From JAUVRX01 sp049664225 (GTDB lineage Bacteria > Acidobacteriota > Thermoanaerobaculia > Multivoradales > JAHEKO01): a stretch of 64,000 nucleotides of DNA. Of this stretch, positions 54,377 through 62,893 are shown piece by piece; positions within the stretch are counted from its first letter, which is position 1, and every line of letters begins with the position of its first letter. The notes below the pieces were generated by a model. The model saw only the letters and a program-made list of their open reading frames with translations. It was not told where the DNA came from and did no database searches. The position numbers were made by a program, and so were the translations under genes. Location of the stretch: assembly GCA_049664225.1 (NCBI GenBank), contig JBATEX010000006.1:1-64000 (forward strand). The letters are read 5' to 3'.

Positions 54377-55573
54377 TCAGCTCTCCGCGACCTGGCTGCC
54401 GAGCTCGGCCCGCCAGTTCAGTGGAGGCTCCAAGAGCAGCAGCGCCAGGAGCGCTCCTCTCTCTACCATGCTGTCCAGCTCAATGAACTCGTGAAGAGCA
54501 TGGGCGCCCGCGCCCACGGGGCCCAATCCGTCCAACGTCGGTGCAAAGAGGCTCGCCACGTTACCGTCGGAGCCACCCCCTGCCAGACACTCCTCGAGCT
54601 CCAATTCCAACTCCCTGGCGACGGCCTGGGCCCGTCGCCAAAGCAGCCGATTGCGAGGCGTGCGCTCCAGAGGTGGAATATCCACGTGACCCTCCACCCG
54701 CAAGACAGCTCCCGGCGTCTCCGGTTCGAGGCTCCGAATCGCCACCTCCACCTCGCGCGCCTGCTGGGTGGTCAACACCCGCACATCGATGTCCGCCGTA
54801 CTCTCGGGAGCCACCACGTTGGGTCGCAAACCACCGTCGATCGTGCCGACATTCACCGTAATTCCATTCGTTGGATCATTGAGGGCGAAGAGCTTCTGGA
54901 CAACATGCGAGAGCTCGAGGATAGCGCTCACCCCCTGGCTCGGCTCGAGGCCGGCATGCGCTGCCTTGCCACTCACCCGAATCCTGAACTGACCGACACC
55001 TTTGCGGGCGGTTTTCAGTGCACCAGTCTCCCCCATCGCCGGCTCCAGCACCAAGATCCGATCAGCGATCTTCGATAGGCGTTCGACAGTCCGCCGCGAT
55101 TCACCGCTGCCTAGCTCCTCGTCCGAATTGATGAAGACAACAGGCAGGACCTCCGGTTCCAGGCCCTGCTCCGCGATCGCTCGCAGAGCGAAGATCATCA
55201 GCACTAGACCACCCTTCATGTCGTAGATTCCGGGCCCTGTCATGCGGCCCGCACGAATGGTGATGGGCATCGTGCCGAGTGTGCCTCGGGGCCAGACGGT
55301 GTCGCAGTGACCAATGAGTGCCTGAACGCACTGGTGTCGGCTGCGCTCCCTGGGCACCGCCAGGAGGTGACCGCCGGTCTCGTGCCCAGGCAGCCGTCGT
55401 ACCCTGAAGCCACTCGCTTCCAGCTCTTGAGTCAATGTCGCCTGCACGTCGGCTTGAGAGGCCGGATCTTGCGACGGTGATTCTGCGGCGACGAGGCGTT
55501 CCAGAGCCTCGTACATCTCGGCTCGGCAGGAGCGGAGATAGTCCAGGAGTCCTCGAGCCCGAGCCGATGGCAT
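54377..55573 (-). CDS. M20 metallopeptidase (carboxypeptidase G2-like)
   Basis: 398 residues. Zinc ligands and catalytic acids of family M20A: ALIGHCDTVWPRG (His, Asp), GPGIYDMKGGLVLMI (bridging Asp), INSDEELGSGESRR (catalytic and zinc Glu), VLEPAMGETGALK, and the last His in GAGAHALHEFIELD. The lid/dimerisation domain contains VSGKAAHAGLEPSQGVSAI. No signal peptide is visible. Probably cleaves acyl-amino acids or folate-type glutamates. It starts 9 bases after the flavin-reductase-like gene. Confidence 0.88.
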   Translation of the reverse strand: MPSARARGLLDYLRSCRAEMYEALERLVAAESPSQDPASQADVQATLTQELEASGFRVRRLPGHETGGHLLAVPRERSRHQCVQALIGHCDTVWPRGTLGTMPITIRAGRMTGPGIYDMKGGLVLMIFALRAIAEQGLEPEVLPVVFINSDEELGSGESRRTVERLSKIADRILVLEPAMGETGALKTARKGVGQFRIRVSGKAAHAGLEPSQGVSAILELSHVVQKLFALNDPTNGITVNVGTIDGGLRPNVVAPESTADIDVRVLTTQQAREVEVAIRSLEPETPGAVLRVEGHVDIPPLERTPRNRLLWRRAQAVARELELELEECLAGGGSDGNVASLFAPTLDGLGPVGAGAHALHEFIELDSMVERGALLALLLLEPPLNWRAELGSQVAES

Positions 55574-55582
55574 CAGCAGACT

Positions 55583-56191
55583 TCAGCGCCGGAATCCGGC
55601 GGGTAACGGAAAGGACTGGCTCGTGGCAACCTCCGCGAACCGATTGGGGTGGAGATAAGCGAAGAGCGGGCATGCGTCCAGAACGTCCTGATCGTCCCGA
55701 TCGTCATCCCGCAGGGCTTCCCGGTGGGCATACGCCGCTATCACCTTGCCGGCGACAAGACTATTGGGTCCGAAGCCGTCGACGACCCTGTCCAGCTCGC
55801 ACTCGAGAAGCAGATAGGAATCCCGCAAGAACACTCCATCTGTGAAGCGCGATGGAATGGTGGGGACGGCCTGCAGCATCGACTTGCTGCCATCTTCACA
55901 GCGCGGCGCGGCCGCCAGGCTGGCCAGCACTACCTGATCCGGCCGCAAATAGCTGACCGTGAAGCACTCTTCGCGTCTGATGTTGCGATACGTCGAATGG
56001 GTGGGGGTACAGACGAAGCCGAAGTAATTTCCCCATCCGAGAGGAGTCGCCATGTGTTTCGGGGCCAGATCGACACTGCCGTCCTCCTCTTGGGAGCCAA
56101 TCACCACCAAGGGTGATACGCAAAAGAACCGTTCCCAGATGGGACGATCCAACTCGAGGGAGACAAGCTGACTATAAGGGTCTTCCGACAT
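55583..56191 (-). CDS. flavin reductase-like FMN-binding protein
   Basis: 202 residues from MSEDPYSQLVSLEL, with GGAGGG before the ATG. The flavin reductase fold is seen in RFFCVSPLVVIGSQEEDGSV, LAPKHMATPLGW, FGFVCTPTHSTYRNIRR and ECFTVSYLRPDQVVLASLAA, and near the end VVDGFGPNSLVAGKVIAA. The DLAPKHMATPLGW form with a long N-terminal segment differs from HpaC. Likely binds FMN; electron partner unknown. Likely in one unit with the M20 peptidase gene. Confidence 0.78.
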   Translation of the reverse strand: MSEDPYSQLVSLELDRPIWERFFCVSPLVVIGSQEEDGSVDLAPKHMATPLGWGNYFGFVCTPTHSTYRNIRREECFTVSYLRPDQVVLASLAAAPRCEDGSKSMLQAVPTIPSRFTDGVFLRDSYLLLECELDRVVDGFGPNSLVAGKVIAAYAHREALRDDDRDDQDVLDACPLFAYLHPNRFAEVATSQSFPLPAGFRR

Positions 56192-56310
56192 GATCCCTCC
56201 TCTCCTCAGGAACTCTGCAGGGCTCACTTTGAGACAGCGCAAGTCTATCAAGGACCCCACCACCTCCCAGGGTAGACTTGGCGAGCCCAACTCCAGACTC
56301 TTCGGACTCC

Positions 56311-57381
56311 ATGCACCAGCTTCTAGACATCGAGGCCATCCTGATCACGGATCCGGCACACGAACCCTTTCAGGGCCAGATGATTGGCCACTCGCGACAG
56401 GGGCGCTCGATCCACGCCTTCGTCCTCGGCAACGGTCCGATTCGTATCAGCCTGATCGGAGGCTGCCACGCCGACGAGCCGGTCGGACCGGCCATGCTGG
56501 ACAAACTGGTGGCTTATCTCGGCAGGCTGCCGATGGAGGACTCCCTTCTCAGCGAAAGGCGCTGGCACATCGTTCCCCATGTCAACCCTGACGGGGCCGC
56601 TGTCAACGCCGCCTGGAGCGATCTCACCCAGCCGACGACTGACCACCATAACGCGCCGGACGAAGCCTACGACCTGGTGGCCTACGTCAAGGATGTCGTC
56701 CGCGAGCTCCCCGGCGAAGACATCGAGTTCGGTTTCCCGCGACACCAGAACGATGTCGACGCCAGGCCGGAGAATCTGGCAGTAGCCCGGTTCCTGCAGG
56801 CTGAAGGTCCATTGCACCTGCACGCCAGCTTCCACGGTATGGGCCTCGCTCCGGGGCCCTGGTTCCTCCTCGAACCATCCTGGGCCGACCGCACGGCCGC
56901 GATGAGAGATGCACTTCGGGATCGTGTAAGGTCGATGGGCTACCAACCCATGGACCTGGATCGCCAGGGTGAAAAGGGATTCTGCCGTATCGACGAGGGC
57001 TTCTCGACTCGCCCCGACTCCCGAGCCATGATCGCCCATTTCGAGGCTCGCGGAGACGACGAGACCGCTGCCCTTTTTAGACCGAGCTCCATGGAGTACG
57101 CACGGCGCCTGGGTGGCGACCCCTTGACCCTGGTCTCCGAGATGCCTCTCTTCCTGGTGCCAGCAACCTCAGGGGGCCGTGACGTTCCTCGATTCGAAAA
57201 GGGAACCGAAGGCCGCAAGCGCCTCCTGGCCTGGCTGCAGGATCTTGTCTCTGGGAAGCCGCCTGAAGTCGCTAGACGAACCGTTGCGGAGGCCGGCATC
57301 CACGCCATGCCGATCCGCGATCAGATGCGGCTTCAACTGGCCTTCCTCGACCAGGCCTTGGCTCTGCTCAGGGCAGACTAG
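56311..57381 (+). CDS. M14-family zinc carboxypeptidase/deacylase
   Basis: 356 residues from the ATG at 56311; a TTG 11 codons upstream (56278) is also possible. The M14 zinc motif is LIGGCHADEPVGPAML (HxxE), with the third ligand in LHLHASFHGMGLAPG. HIVPHVNPDGAAVNAAW is the typical N-P-D-G block; RPDSRAMIAHFEARG could supply the catalytic Glu. The type resembles M14-like succinylglutamate-desuccinylase/amidase relatives rather than digestive carboxypeptidases. Its TAG stop lies in the CTAG palindrome shared with the converging MFS gene (57378-57381). Confidence 0.8.
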   Translation: MHQLLDIEAILITDPAHEPFQGQMIGHSRQGRSIHAFVLGNGPIRISLIGGCHADEPVGPAMLDKLVAYLGRLPMEDSLLSERRWHIVPHVNPDGAAVNAAWSDLTQPTTDHHNAPDEAYDLVAYVKDVVRELPGEDIEFGFPRHQNDVDARPENLAVARFLQAEGPLHLHASFHGMGLAPGPWFLLEPSWADRTAAMRDALRDRVRSMGYQPMDLDRQGEKGFCRIDEGFSTRPDSRAMIAHFEARGDDETAALFRPSSMEYARRLGGDPLTLVSEMPLFLVPATSGGRDVPRFEKGTEGRKRLLAWLQDLVSGKPPEVARRTVAEAGIHAMPIRDQMRLQLAFLDQALALLRAD

Positions 57382-58661
57382 GAGTCCGCTGGCTTCGCTC
57401 GGCGTTCGGCTGGAACCACCAGCACGGCCCACAGGGTCCCGCAGAGAATCTGCACAACCGCAAACACCAGCACTCCCGTGCTCAAGGAAACGGACCCCGA
57501 TTCGAGCAGCAGACTGGCAGTGAGGATGGAGATGCTGTCGGCCAAGGTAACCGCCAACCATTCCGCCGAGAAGACACGCCCCCGGAAGCTGTCTGCAGTC
57601 CGCTTCTGCAGCAACACGGTCGAAGCCACCCAGTTGGCACCGCTCGGCGCGTGCGCCAGAACCACCAACAACCCGATGCCCACGAGCCACGGAACGACGC
57701 TGACCCCGACATAGCAGAGACCGGATATCACGATCCCGACGCCCATCATGAGTGGCCAGCGTTTCTCGTCAGGTAGCCAGGAGCGGAGTGCAATGGGCCC
57801 GATTCCGGTACCGAGTCCCCTGAGACCGTAGAGCAGTCCGATGCCCAGCGCTGGCGAGCCCGGCATCAAGTCCTCACCCAACAGAGCCAGCATGTAGACC
57901 AGCGCTCCGCCACCGAGCGACCAGGTCGACTTGGCCAGCGCCATGCGCCCAACCTCCCGGTGCTGCCAGAGGTATCGCCATCCTTTGGCGATACCCCCGA
58001 GGACTGTCTTCACCGAACCGACGGAAGCTCCCGGATCTGTCTGTTGTGGAATCGAGGTGCGCCAAAGGAAGGCCGCCGAGACCAAGTAGCTCAGAGAGTC
58101 CAGGACGAAGACGACCCGGACCCCGAACCACTCGGTGGCCACGCCACCCAGGGCTGCCCCTACCGCCAGCAAGGTCGACCAGGTGGCCGCCGACAGAGCA
58201 TTGGCCGTAAGCAGCTCCCCGGCGGTCGTAACGTTGGGAATCGAGGCGCTTCGAGCCGGAATGAAGACGGCCGTCAGGATCACCTGCACACCGGTCAGAG
58301 CGAAGATCAGATAGAGATCGCTAGCTTCGCGGACGAGCAGGAACCCCAGGACAACCAGAGCGCGAAGCAGATCGGCGGCGATCATCAGACGCCGCCGGTT
58401 GAAGCGATCGACCAGCAGGCCCGCCAGAGGAGAGGCGACGGCGAAAGGGACCATCTTGGTGAGGAAGACCAGCCCCAGTGCCAGGGGCGAGCCGGTCAGC
58501 TCTCGAACCAGGGTGTACAGGGCGATGGCATTGAACCAGTCGCCGAACCACGATGCCACCTCACCGAGCCAGATGCGGCGGTAGTTCGTGTTGCCTGTTA
58601 GGAGCTCTCGAAATCCAACGGTTTGAGCTGCGGCATGGTCCTTCACGCCGAGACCACTCAA
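57378..58661 (-). CDS. MFS exporter (EntS/MFS_3-like)
   Basis: About 427 residues with a non-ATG start (TTG at 58661, or GTG at 58646, MKDHAAAQTVGF). Twelve-helix major facilitator: NYRRIWLGEVASWFGDWFNA, FLTKMVPFAVASPLAGLLVD, RFNRRRLMIAADLLRALVVL, FIPARSASIPNVT, and SFRGRVFSAEWLAVTLADSI. These match the MFS_3 group that includes enterobactin exporter EntS and macrolide-efflux relatives. Substrate unknown. Convergent stop shared with the M14 gene. Confidence 0.85.
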   Translation of the reverse strand: MSGLGVKDHAAAQTVGFRELLTGNTNYRRIWLGEVASWFGDWFNAIALYTLVRELTGSPLALGLVFLTKMVPFAVASPLAGLLVDRFNRRRLMIAADLLRALVVLGFLLVREASDLYLIFALTGVQVILTAVFIPARSASIPNVTTAGELLTANALSAATWSTLLAVGAALGGVATEWFGVRVVFVLDSLSYLVSAAFLWRTSIPQQTDPGASVGSVKTVLGGIAKGWRYLWQHREVGRMALAKSTWSLGGGALVYMLALLGEDLMPGSPALGIGLLYGLRGLGTGIGPIALRSWLPDEKRWPLMMGVGIVISGLCYVGVSVVPWLVGIGLLVVLAHAPSGANWVASTVLLQKRTADSFRGRVFSAEWLAVTLADSISILTASLLLESGSVSLSTGVLVFAVVQILCGTLWAVLVVPAERRAKPADS

Positions 58662-58756
58662 GGGTCGGCCGCCATGCGAAGCCCGGAGCTACGACAAGGA
58701 ATGCGGGGACACACCAAACCCCCATCTGGAGGCCTGCGCAAGGAGATCCTTCAGCC

Positions 58757-59311
58757 TCAGTCGCCGCCTGGCTCGGCTGCGGCGTTGAATCGCTCGACCA
58801 TCATGGCGGTGATGTCGACCCGCTCACCCGCCATGAGAACCACCCCCGGTACGTTGTTGAGAATGAGATCGAACCCCAGCTCAGCCCTGACCTGTTCGAA
58901 GACAGGCTCGAGCAGCCCTTCGATCTCTCTCAGGCTCTCCTCCTGCATCTTCTGACCTTCGCGCTGCTTGTCGTCCCTGAACCGGCGCAGGGCAATGGTG
59001 GCATCCTCATACTCCTTGTTGAGCTCGGCCAACCGCGTCTCGGAAAGCGAGTTGGCGCCATCGGCGAGCCGCTGCCGCAACTCGTTCGCCTGCTGGTTCA
59101 GGGTCGTCATTTCTTGCTGTACCTGCTGTTGGAAGCTCTCCATACGAGCCTGAAGATCCTGACCCTGCTTCGATTGGGCGACAACCGTCTCCAAGTCGAC
59201 GATCGCAATCTTGATCGGCGCTTCCTGAGCCAGCAGCGGAGTGGTCCCCGCTGTCAGTAGAAAGAGAACCATCAACGAACCTAGGAACCTCGAGTCTGTC
59301 ATTCTTGTCAT
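58757..59311 (-). CDS. ompH: OmpH/Skp-family periplasmic chaperone
   Basis: 184 residues with a signal peptide ending near PLLAQ. The body begins IKIAIVDLETVVAQSKQGQD and continues as a long coiled coil (about 45-120, MESFQQQVQQEMTTLNQQAN, LAELNKEYEDATIALRRF), ending with the small beta core ILNNVPGVVLMAGERVDIT. Holds outer-membrane proteins before insertion by BAM. No bamA is next to it. It lies in a run of minus-strand genes from the Nudix-MBL gene onwards; a second in-frame ATG at 59302 is possible. Confidence 0.88.
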   Translation of the reverse strand: MTRMTDSRFLGSLMVLFLLTAGTTPLLAQEAPIKIAIVDLETVVAQSKQGQDLQARMESFQQQVQQEMTTLNQQANELRQRLADGANSLSETRLAELNKEYEDATIALRRFRDDKQREGQKMQEESLREIEGLLEPVFEQVRAELGFDLILNNVPGVVLMAGERVDITAMMVERFNAAAEPGGD

Positions 59312-59428
59312 TGTCCAACTCTCCTCAATATCGCCTGTTCCAGGCCGGGAGCAGCCGACCCCGGCGATTCGGTGTGCTCGACGTTACAACGGGGCCGCGT
59401 TCCTGCGCTACCCCGCCGACACAAACCC

Positions 59429-60115
59429 CTACTTTACTCCAACCGGCACGGGGAGCAATTCTGGGTACCCACGGAAGTGATGCGGCGCCTGGGGCGAGCG
59501 CGTTTTGATGAGGTACCGAACTCCGGCATTGCGAGCACAGGCACCGTCCCGATCCTCCCGGTCGCCGATCATCAGACACTGAGCCGGCGTGACACCGGCT
59601 CGACCCATAAGGGACTCGAGACCAGCTGGGTGGGGTTTCAATCGATCGATCTCCGGTTCGGTGGCACCAGCGATCAAGTCCGCAGTCAGATTCAACGCCC
59701 CTAGCTTGTCTCGGACAGGATAGTCGGAGAAGACAGCGATCTGCTTGCCTGAGCCGCGCAAGTGATCGAAAAACTCGTCGATGGCGGCAAAACGACATCG
59801 AAGGAGGTGTCTGAGGGGGCGCTCCTCCATCCAGTCACCGACAATCGCGGCCACTTCTTCGGGTCGGATTCCGAGGCTGGCGGCCGGTCGCTCGTACTGC
59901 AGTCGACCGATGCTCTCAGCGCCCTCATCCGCCAGGCGCTCTCTCTCCCTCCGGAACTCGGCAATCACCCGGGCTCGCGCCAGGCCTCCAGGACGGCTCA
60001 GGCAGTGCAGTCCCAGCTCCCACAGCATTCGTCGCCGGATGCAGCCCTGGTCGTAGAGAGTCCCATCCAGGTCGAAAACCACCAGGCGAACGAGCGACCA
60101 GTCGATCTGCTCCAT
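59429..60115 (-). CDS. HAD-superfamily phosphatase
   Basis: 228 residues. Motif I VVFDLDGTLYDQG (nucleophile Asp), motif II AVFSDYP, motif III Lys in RLKPHPAGLESL, motif IV LMIGDREDRDG. The cap (CIRRRMLWELGLHCLSRPGG) is helical, typical of phosphoglycolate- or nucleotide-phosphatase-like proteins. It starts 13 bases after the SspB gene stop. Substrate cannot be inferred. Confidence 0.87.
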   Translation of the reverse strand: MEQIDWSLVRLVVFDLDGTLYDQGCIRRRMLWELGLHCLSRPGGLARARVIAEFRRERERLADEGAESIGRLQYERPAASLGIRPEEVAAIVGDWMEERPLRHLLRCRFAAIDEFFDHLRGSGKQIAVFSDYPVRDKLGALNLTADLIAGATEPEIDRLKPHPAGLESLMGRAGVTPAQCLMIGDREDRDGACARNAGVRYLIKTRSPQAPHHFRGYPELLPVPVGVK

Positions 60116-60128
60116 CCGAGCCGATTCT

Positions 60129-60614
60129 CTACTCGGTCTTCTTGCGGAACTCGTCGATGGAAATCACTTCGCCCGTCTTCCCCGTAGTTGGACCTGACTC
60201 GCCAGGCGAATGGCCTTGACCGCTTTCACTGCCCAGGACCTCATCTTCCTCCTCTGCGCTCGAATCCCCGAGCTGCAACCCGAACTCCGCATCCGGATCG
60301 ATGAAGCTCGTGAGCGCCTCGAAAGGGATTGTGAGCTGGTGCTTCGAGCCGCCGAATCGCAGCGTGACCCCGAAAACTCTCTCTTCGACCGACAGGTTCC
60401 AGAACTGATGCTGCAAGATGATCGTCATGGTCTCGGGGTGACGCATCTTCAGACCGGGCGGCATGACGACCTCAGGGTGATCCGTCTTGAAGGTCAAGTA
60501 GAAGTGGTGGTCACCCGGAAGACCGTCTTCGGCCACCTTGCACAGGACTTCACGCACCACCCCAATCAGGGCTTCGTGAATGAGCTCGGAGTAGTCGATA
60601 CCTTCACCTGGCAT
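60129..60614 (-). CDS. sspB: SspB-family ClpXP adaptor
   Basis: 161 residues. Matches the alphaproteobacterial-type SspB: IDYSELIHEALIGVVREVL, GLPGDHHFYLTFKT, MTIILQHQFWNLSVEE, FGVTLRFGGSKHQLTIPFEA, and FIDPDAEFGLQL. A flexible acidic/Gly linker (DSSAEEEDEVLGSESGQG) leads to the ClpX-tethering tail EVISIDEFRKK. It should deliver ssrA-tagged or other substrates to ClpXP. It lies between the Nudix-MBL and HAD genes (15- and 13-base gaps). Confidence 0.9.
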   Translation of the reverse strand: MPGEGIDYSELIHEALIGVVREVLCKVAEDGLPGDHHFYLTFKTDHPEVVMPPGLKMRHPETMTIILQHQFWNLSVEERVFGVTLRFGGSKHQLTIPFEALTSFIDPDAEFGLQLGDSSAEEEDEVLGSESGQGHSPGESGPTTGKTGEVISIDEFRKKTE

Positions 60615-60629
60615 TTTCGAGTCCTTCCG

Positions 60630-62267
60630 TCACTCCCGAGTATCGCTCCTGTAGAGAAACCCGGCCGATCTCAGCCGCTCCAGATGCGCCAGAACCTGGC
60701 GCTCGGCCAGAGGTCGGACGATCTCCGGTATCTCATCATAGGCCACTTCCAGGATCTCGTCGGGCTTCTGGCAACCCGATTCCCAGGCCTCGAGGATTCG
60801 CTGCTCTCGCCACAGACGATGATCGATCGATTCAGCCAGCTTGGCCACGGCGTTCTTGATCGCGGGCCCATGGCCTGGAAAAATCGTCGACGGTGCCAGA
60901 TCGCGTAATCGTTCGAGCGACCTCAGATAGTCGCTCATGTCGCCCTCAGGCGGGTCGATGACGATCGTCCCCAGGCCGGCCACTATGTCACCCGCCACCA
61001 ATGAGCCGTCCTGTTCCAGCAGGAAGCAAAGATGACCGCGGGCATGCCCGGGAGTATGAAGCACCCGAATCTCCATTGGCGGCGCGCCCGGCAGGACTAC
61101 TCGTTCATCATCCTGCAACTCACCATCGACCTTCAAACCACGCTCCCGCAGTCGAGCCGCGGTCGCAGGATGGGCTAGTACCGGAACCCCGAGAGCATCA
61201 CGAAGTGGCTCAACTCCTCCAACGTGGTCCGGGTGGTGATGGGTCAACCAGATGGCAGTGACTCTTCGATCGAGTCGTCGCTCGGTTGCTTCGAGCCCCA
61301 TCCTCAGGCGATCCACTTCCTCCTCCACCGGCGATCCCGGGTCGACCAAGACGCAGTCTTCAGTACCCAGAAGATAGGCGTTGGTATGGGAGGCCGGGGG
61401 AAGCGTTGGAGTGCGCAAGGGAAACAACAACACTCCAGGGCGGAACTCGATGCGCCGAAACGGACCTAGATTGCACTCCACTGGCCTCTGCAGGCGCTCG
61501 ACGCCGGTAACCGGACCCACCTGATCCAACACCTCCAGGATATGGAGAATCGGCGGAGCGGTCAGAACCTCTCCATCCCGCCACCGCTGGAGAGCGATCG
61601 CCGGTCGGATCCACTCTCCCGATTCGATTTCTCCCCCGATGATCTCGGGCTGAGCCGCACCTGTTTTCTGCCAATTCAAGAGGAAGAAACGATTGTCGAA
61701 TCGCATGGGGCCCAAAGGAGGTGTCAGCCAGCGGCCGGCATAGACGAGATCGGAGACCGTCGGCAACAGCTTGGCGCTCGAAAGCAGGCCGGCGAAGTCC
61801 ACTTCCTTCGATAGCAGCTGGCGACGAGGGGTACGCAACTGACGCGTGAGAGCGTCCTCGGCTATCGGCTCGACGGTTGAGGCACCGAGCATCAGTCCCG
61901 TCTCCTCGAAGAGCTCTCGCACGGCGCAGATCAGCAGCCCAGGTGGGTCGATCGGCCCCAGATCGGAAACCCCATCGAGCACCGCCACCGGAAGAGCACC
62001 GTCCGGTGGGGCCTCGTCGATCATCTGCGGCCGGCCGCTGTACATGATGCCCTGGTCCCCCCGGGACAGCCCGCCACCGGGAAAGGCGTGCCAACCTCCC
62101 ATGAATGCGAGGCTCTCGGCCCGCTTGATCCAGTAGACCTCGAGGCCGGCATCGGTTTCTCGCCAGGGAACTACGGAGGCCGAGGCCCGGGGAGCCTTCG
62201 GAAGCGGCAGGCTGGCTCCCTTGCCAACCTGCTCCAACACCCGCTCGTAGAGACCCACGCCTGTCAT
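60630..62267 (-). CDS. Nudix hydrolase / metallo-beta-lactamase fusion
   Basis: 545 residues. N-terminal half (about 25-250): Nudix domain, with MGGWHAFPGGGLSRG and, after an insertion of about 50 residues, CAVRELFEETGLML, the Nudix box REUxEExGU. The insertion recalls NUDT19-like CoA/RNA-cap diphosphatases. C-terminal half (about 285-500): MBL domain with HTNAYLLGTEDCVLVDPG, THHHPDHVGGVEPLRD, VLHTPGHARGHLC, GDIVAGLGTIVIDPPEGD and TIFPGHGPAI, followed by a LACTB2-type winged helix (LAERQVLAHLERLRSAGFLY). One polypeptide thus joins two hydrolases. Confidence 0.88.
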   Translation of the reverse strand: MTGVGLYERVLEQVGKGASLPLPKAPRASASVVPWRETDAGLEVYWIKRAESLAFMGGWHAFPGGGLSRGDQGIMYSGRPQMIDEAPPDGALPVAVLDGVSDLGPIDPPGLLICAVRELFEETGLMLGASTVEPIAEDALTRQLRTPRRQLLSKEVDFAGLLSSAKLLPTVSDLVYAGRWLTPPLGPMRFDNRFFLLNWQKTGAAQPEIIGGEIESGEWIRPAIALQRWRDGEVLTAPPILHILEVLDQVGPVTGVERLQRPVECNLGPFRRIEFRPGVLLFPLRTPTLPPASHTNAYLLGTEDCVLVDPGSPVEEEVDRLRMGLEATERRLDRRVTAIWLTHHHPDHVGGVEPLRDALGVPVLAHPATAARLRERGLKVDGELQDDERVVLPGAPPMEIRVLHTPGHARGHLCFLLEQDGSLVAGDIVAGLGTIVIDPPEGDMSDYLRSLERLRDLAPSTIFPGHGPAIKNAVAKLAESIDHRLWREQRILEAWESGCQKPDEILEVAYDEIPEIVRPLAERQVLAHLERLRSAGFLYRSDTRE

Positions 62268-62379
62268 GACGTCTGCCTTATAACACAGGATGACGGTTCG
62301 GGAGCACCGGTTGATCCAGTGGACGCCCAGAGGATAGATTGCGGGTCAGTCCGTCGAGATAGGAAGGACTCGATCTCAA

Positions 62380-62871
62380 ATGCCGGCGCCTGACACACCC
62401 ACCAACAGTCTCCTCGCCTCCTGGAACCGTGCCCGCAGCCTGCCGGCCGGGAAGGCTCTGTTCAGCTTCGCACTTCGTAGGAAGGTACCCTACTCTGGAA
62501 CCATCAGAGCCAGGGTCGATGAGCTGACCGCTGGGTACGCCAAGGTGCGGATGGCCGATCGAACCCGAGTAAGAAACCACTTCAACTCGATCCACGCCGT
62601 GGCCATGACCAATCTGGGCGAACTGGCCAGCGGTCTGGCGATGACGGCGGCGATGCCTCCGGAGCTCAGGGGGATACCCGTTCACTTCACCATCGAGTTC
62701 GTGAAGAAGGCTCGGGGGGAGATCGTTGCAGAGGGTCGAGCACCGATACCTGAGATCCCAGACGAGACCACAGAACAGAGGGAATTCGAGGTGGAGGCCA
62801 TCTTGGAGGACCAGACCGGCGCCAGGGTCGCTCGCTTTACCGCCCGGTGGGCCGTTGGCCCCAGAACCTGA
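62380..62871 (+). CDS. DUF4442 hotdog-fold thioesterase-like protein
   Basis: 163 residues. Hotdog fold near the PaaI/DUF4442 group: FALRRKVPYSGTIRARVDEL, GYAKVRMADRTRVRNHFNSI with HAVAMTNLGELASGLAM (the HFNSIHAVAMxNLGE block typical of DUF4442). The fold and NLGE-type acid suggest acyl-CoA or acyl-ACP thioesterase activity; substrate unknown. Preceded by AGGAAGGAC. It diverges from the Nudix-MBL gene and lies 22 bases before the aminotransferase gene. Confidence 0.8.
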   Translation: MPAPDTPTNSLLASWNRARSLPAGKALFSFALRRKVPYSGTIRARVDELTAGYAKVRMADRTRVRNHFNSIHAVAMTNLGELASGLAMTAAMPPELRGIPVHFTIEFVKKARGEIVAEGRAPIPEIPDETTEQREFEVEAILEDQTGARVARFTARWAVGPRT

Positions 62872-62893
62872 TCGCCGACCGCTCTCCAGACTC

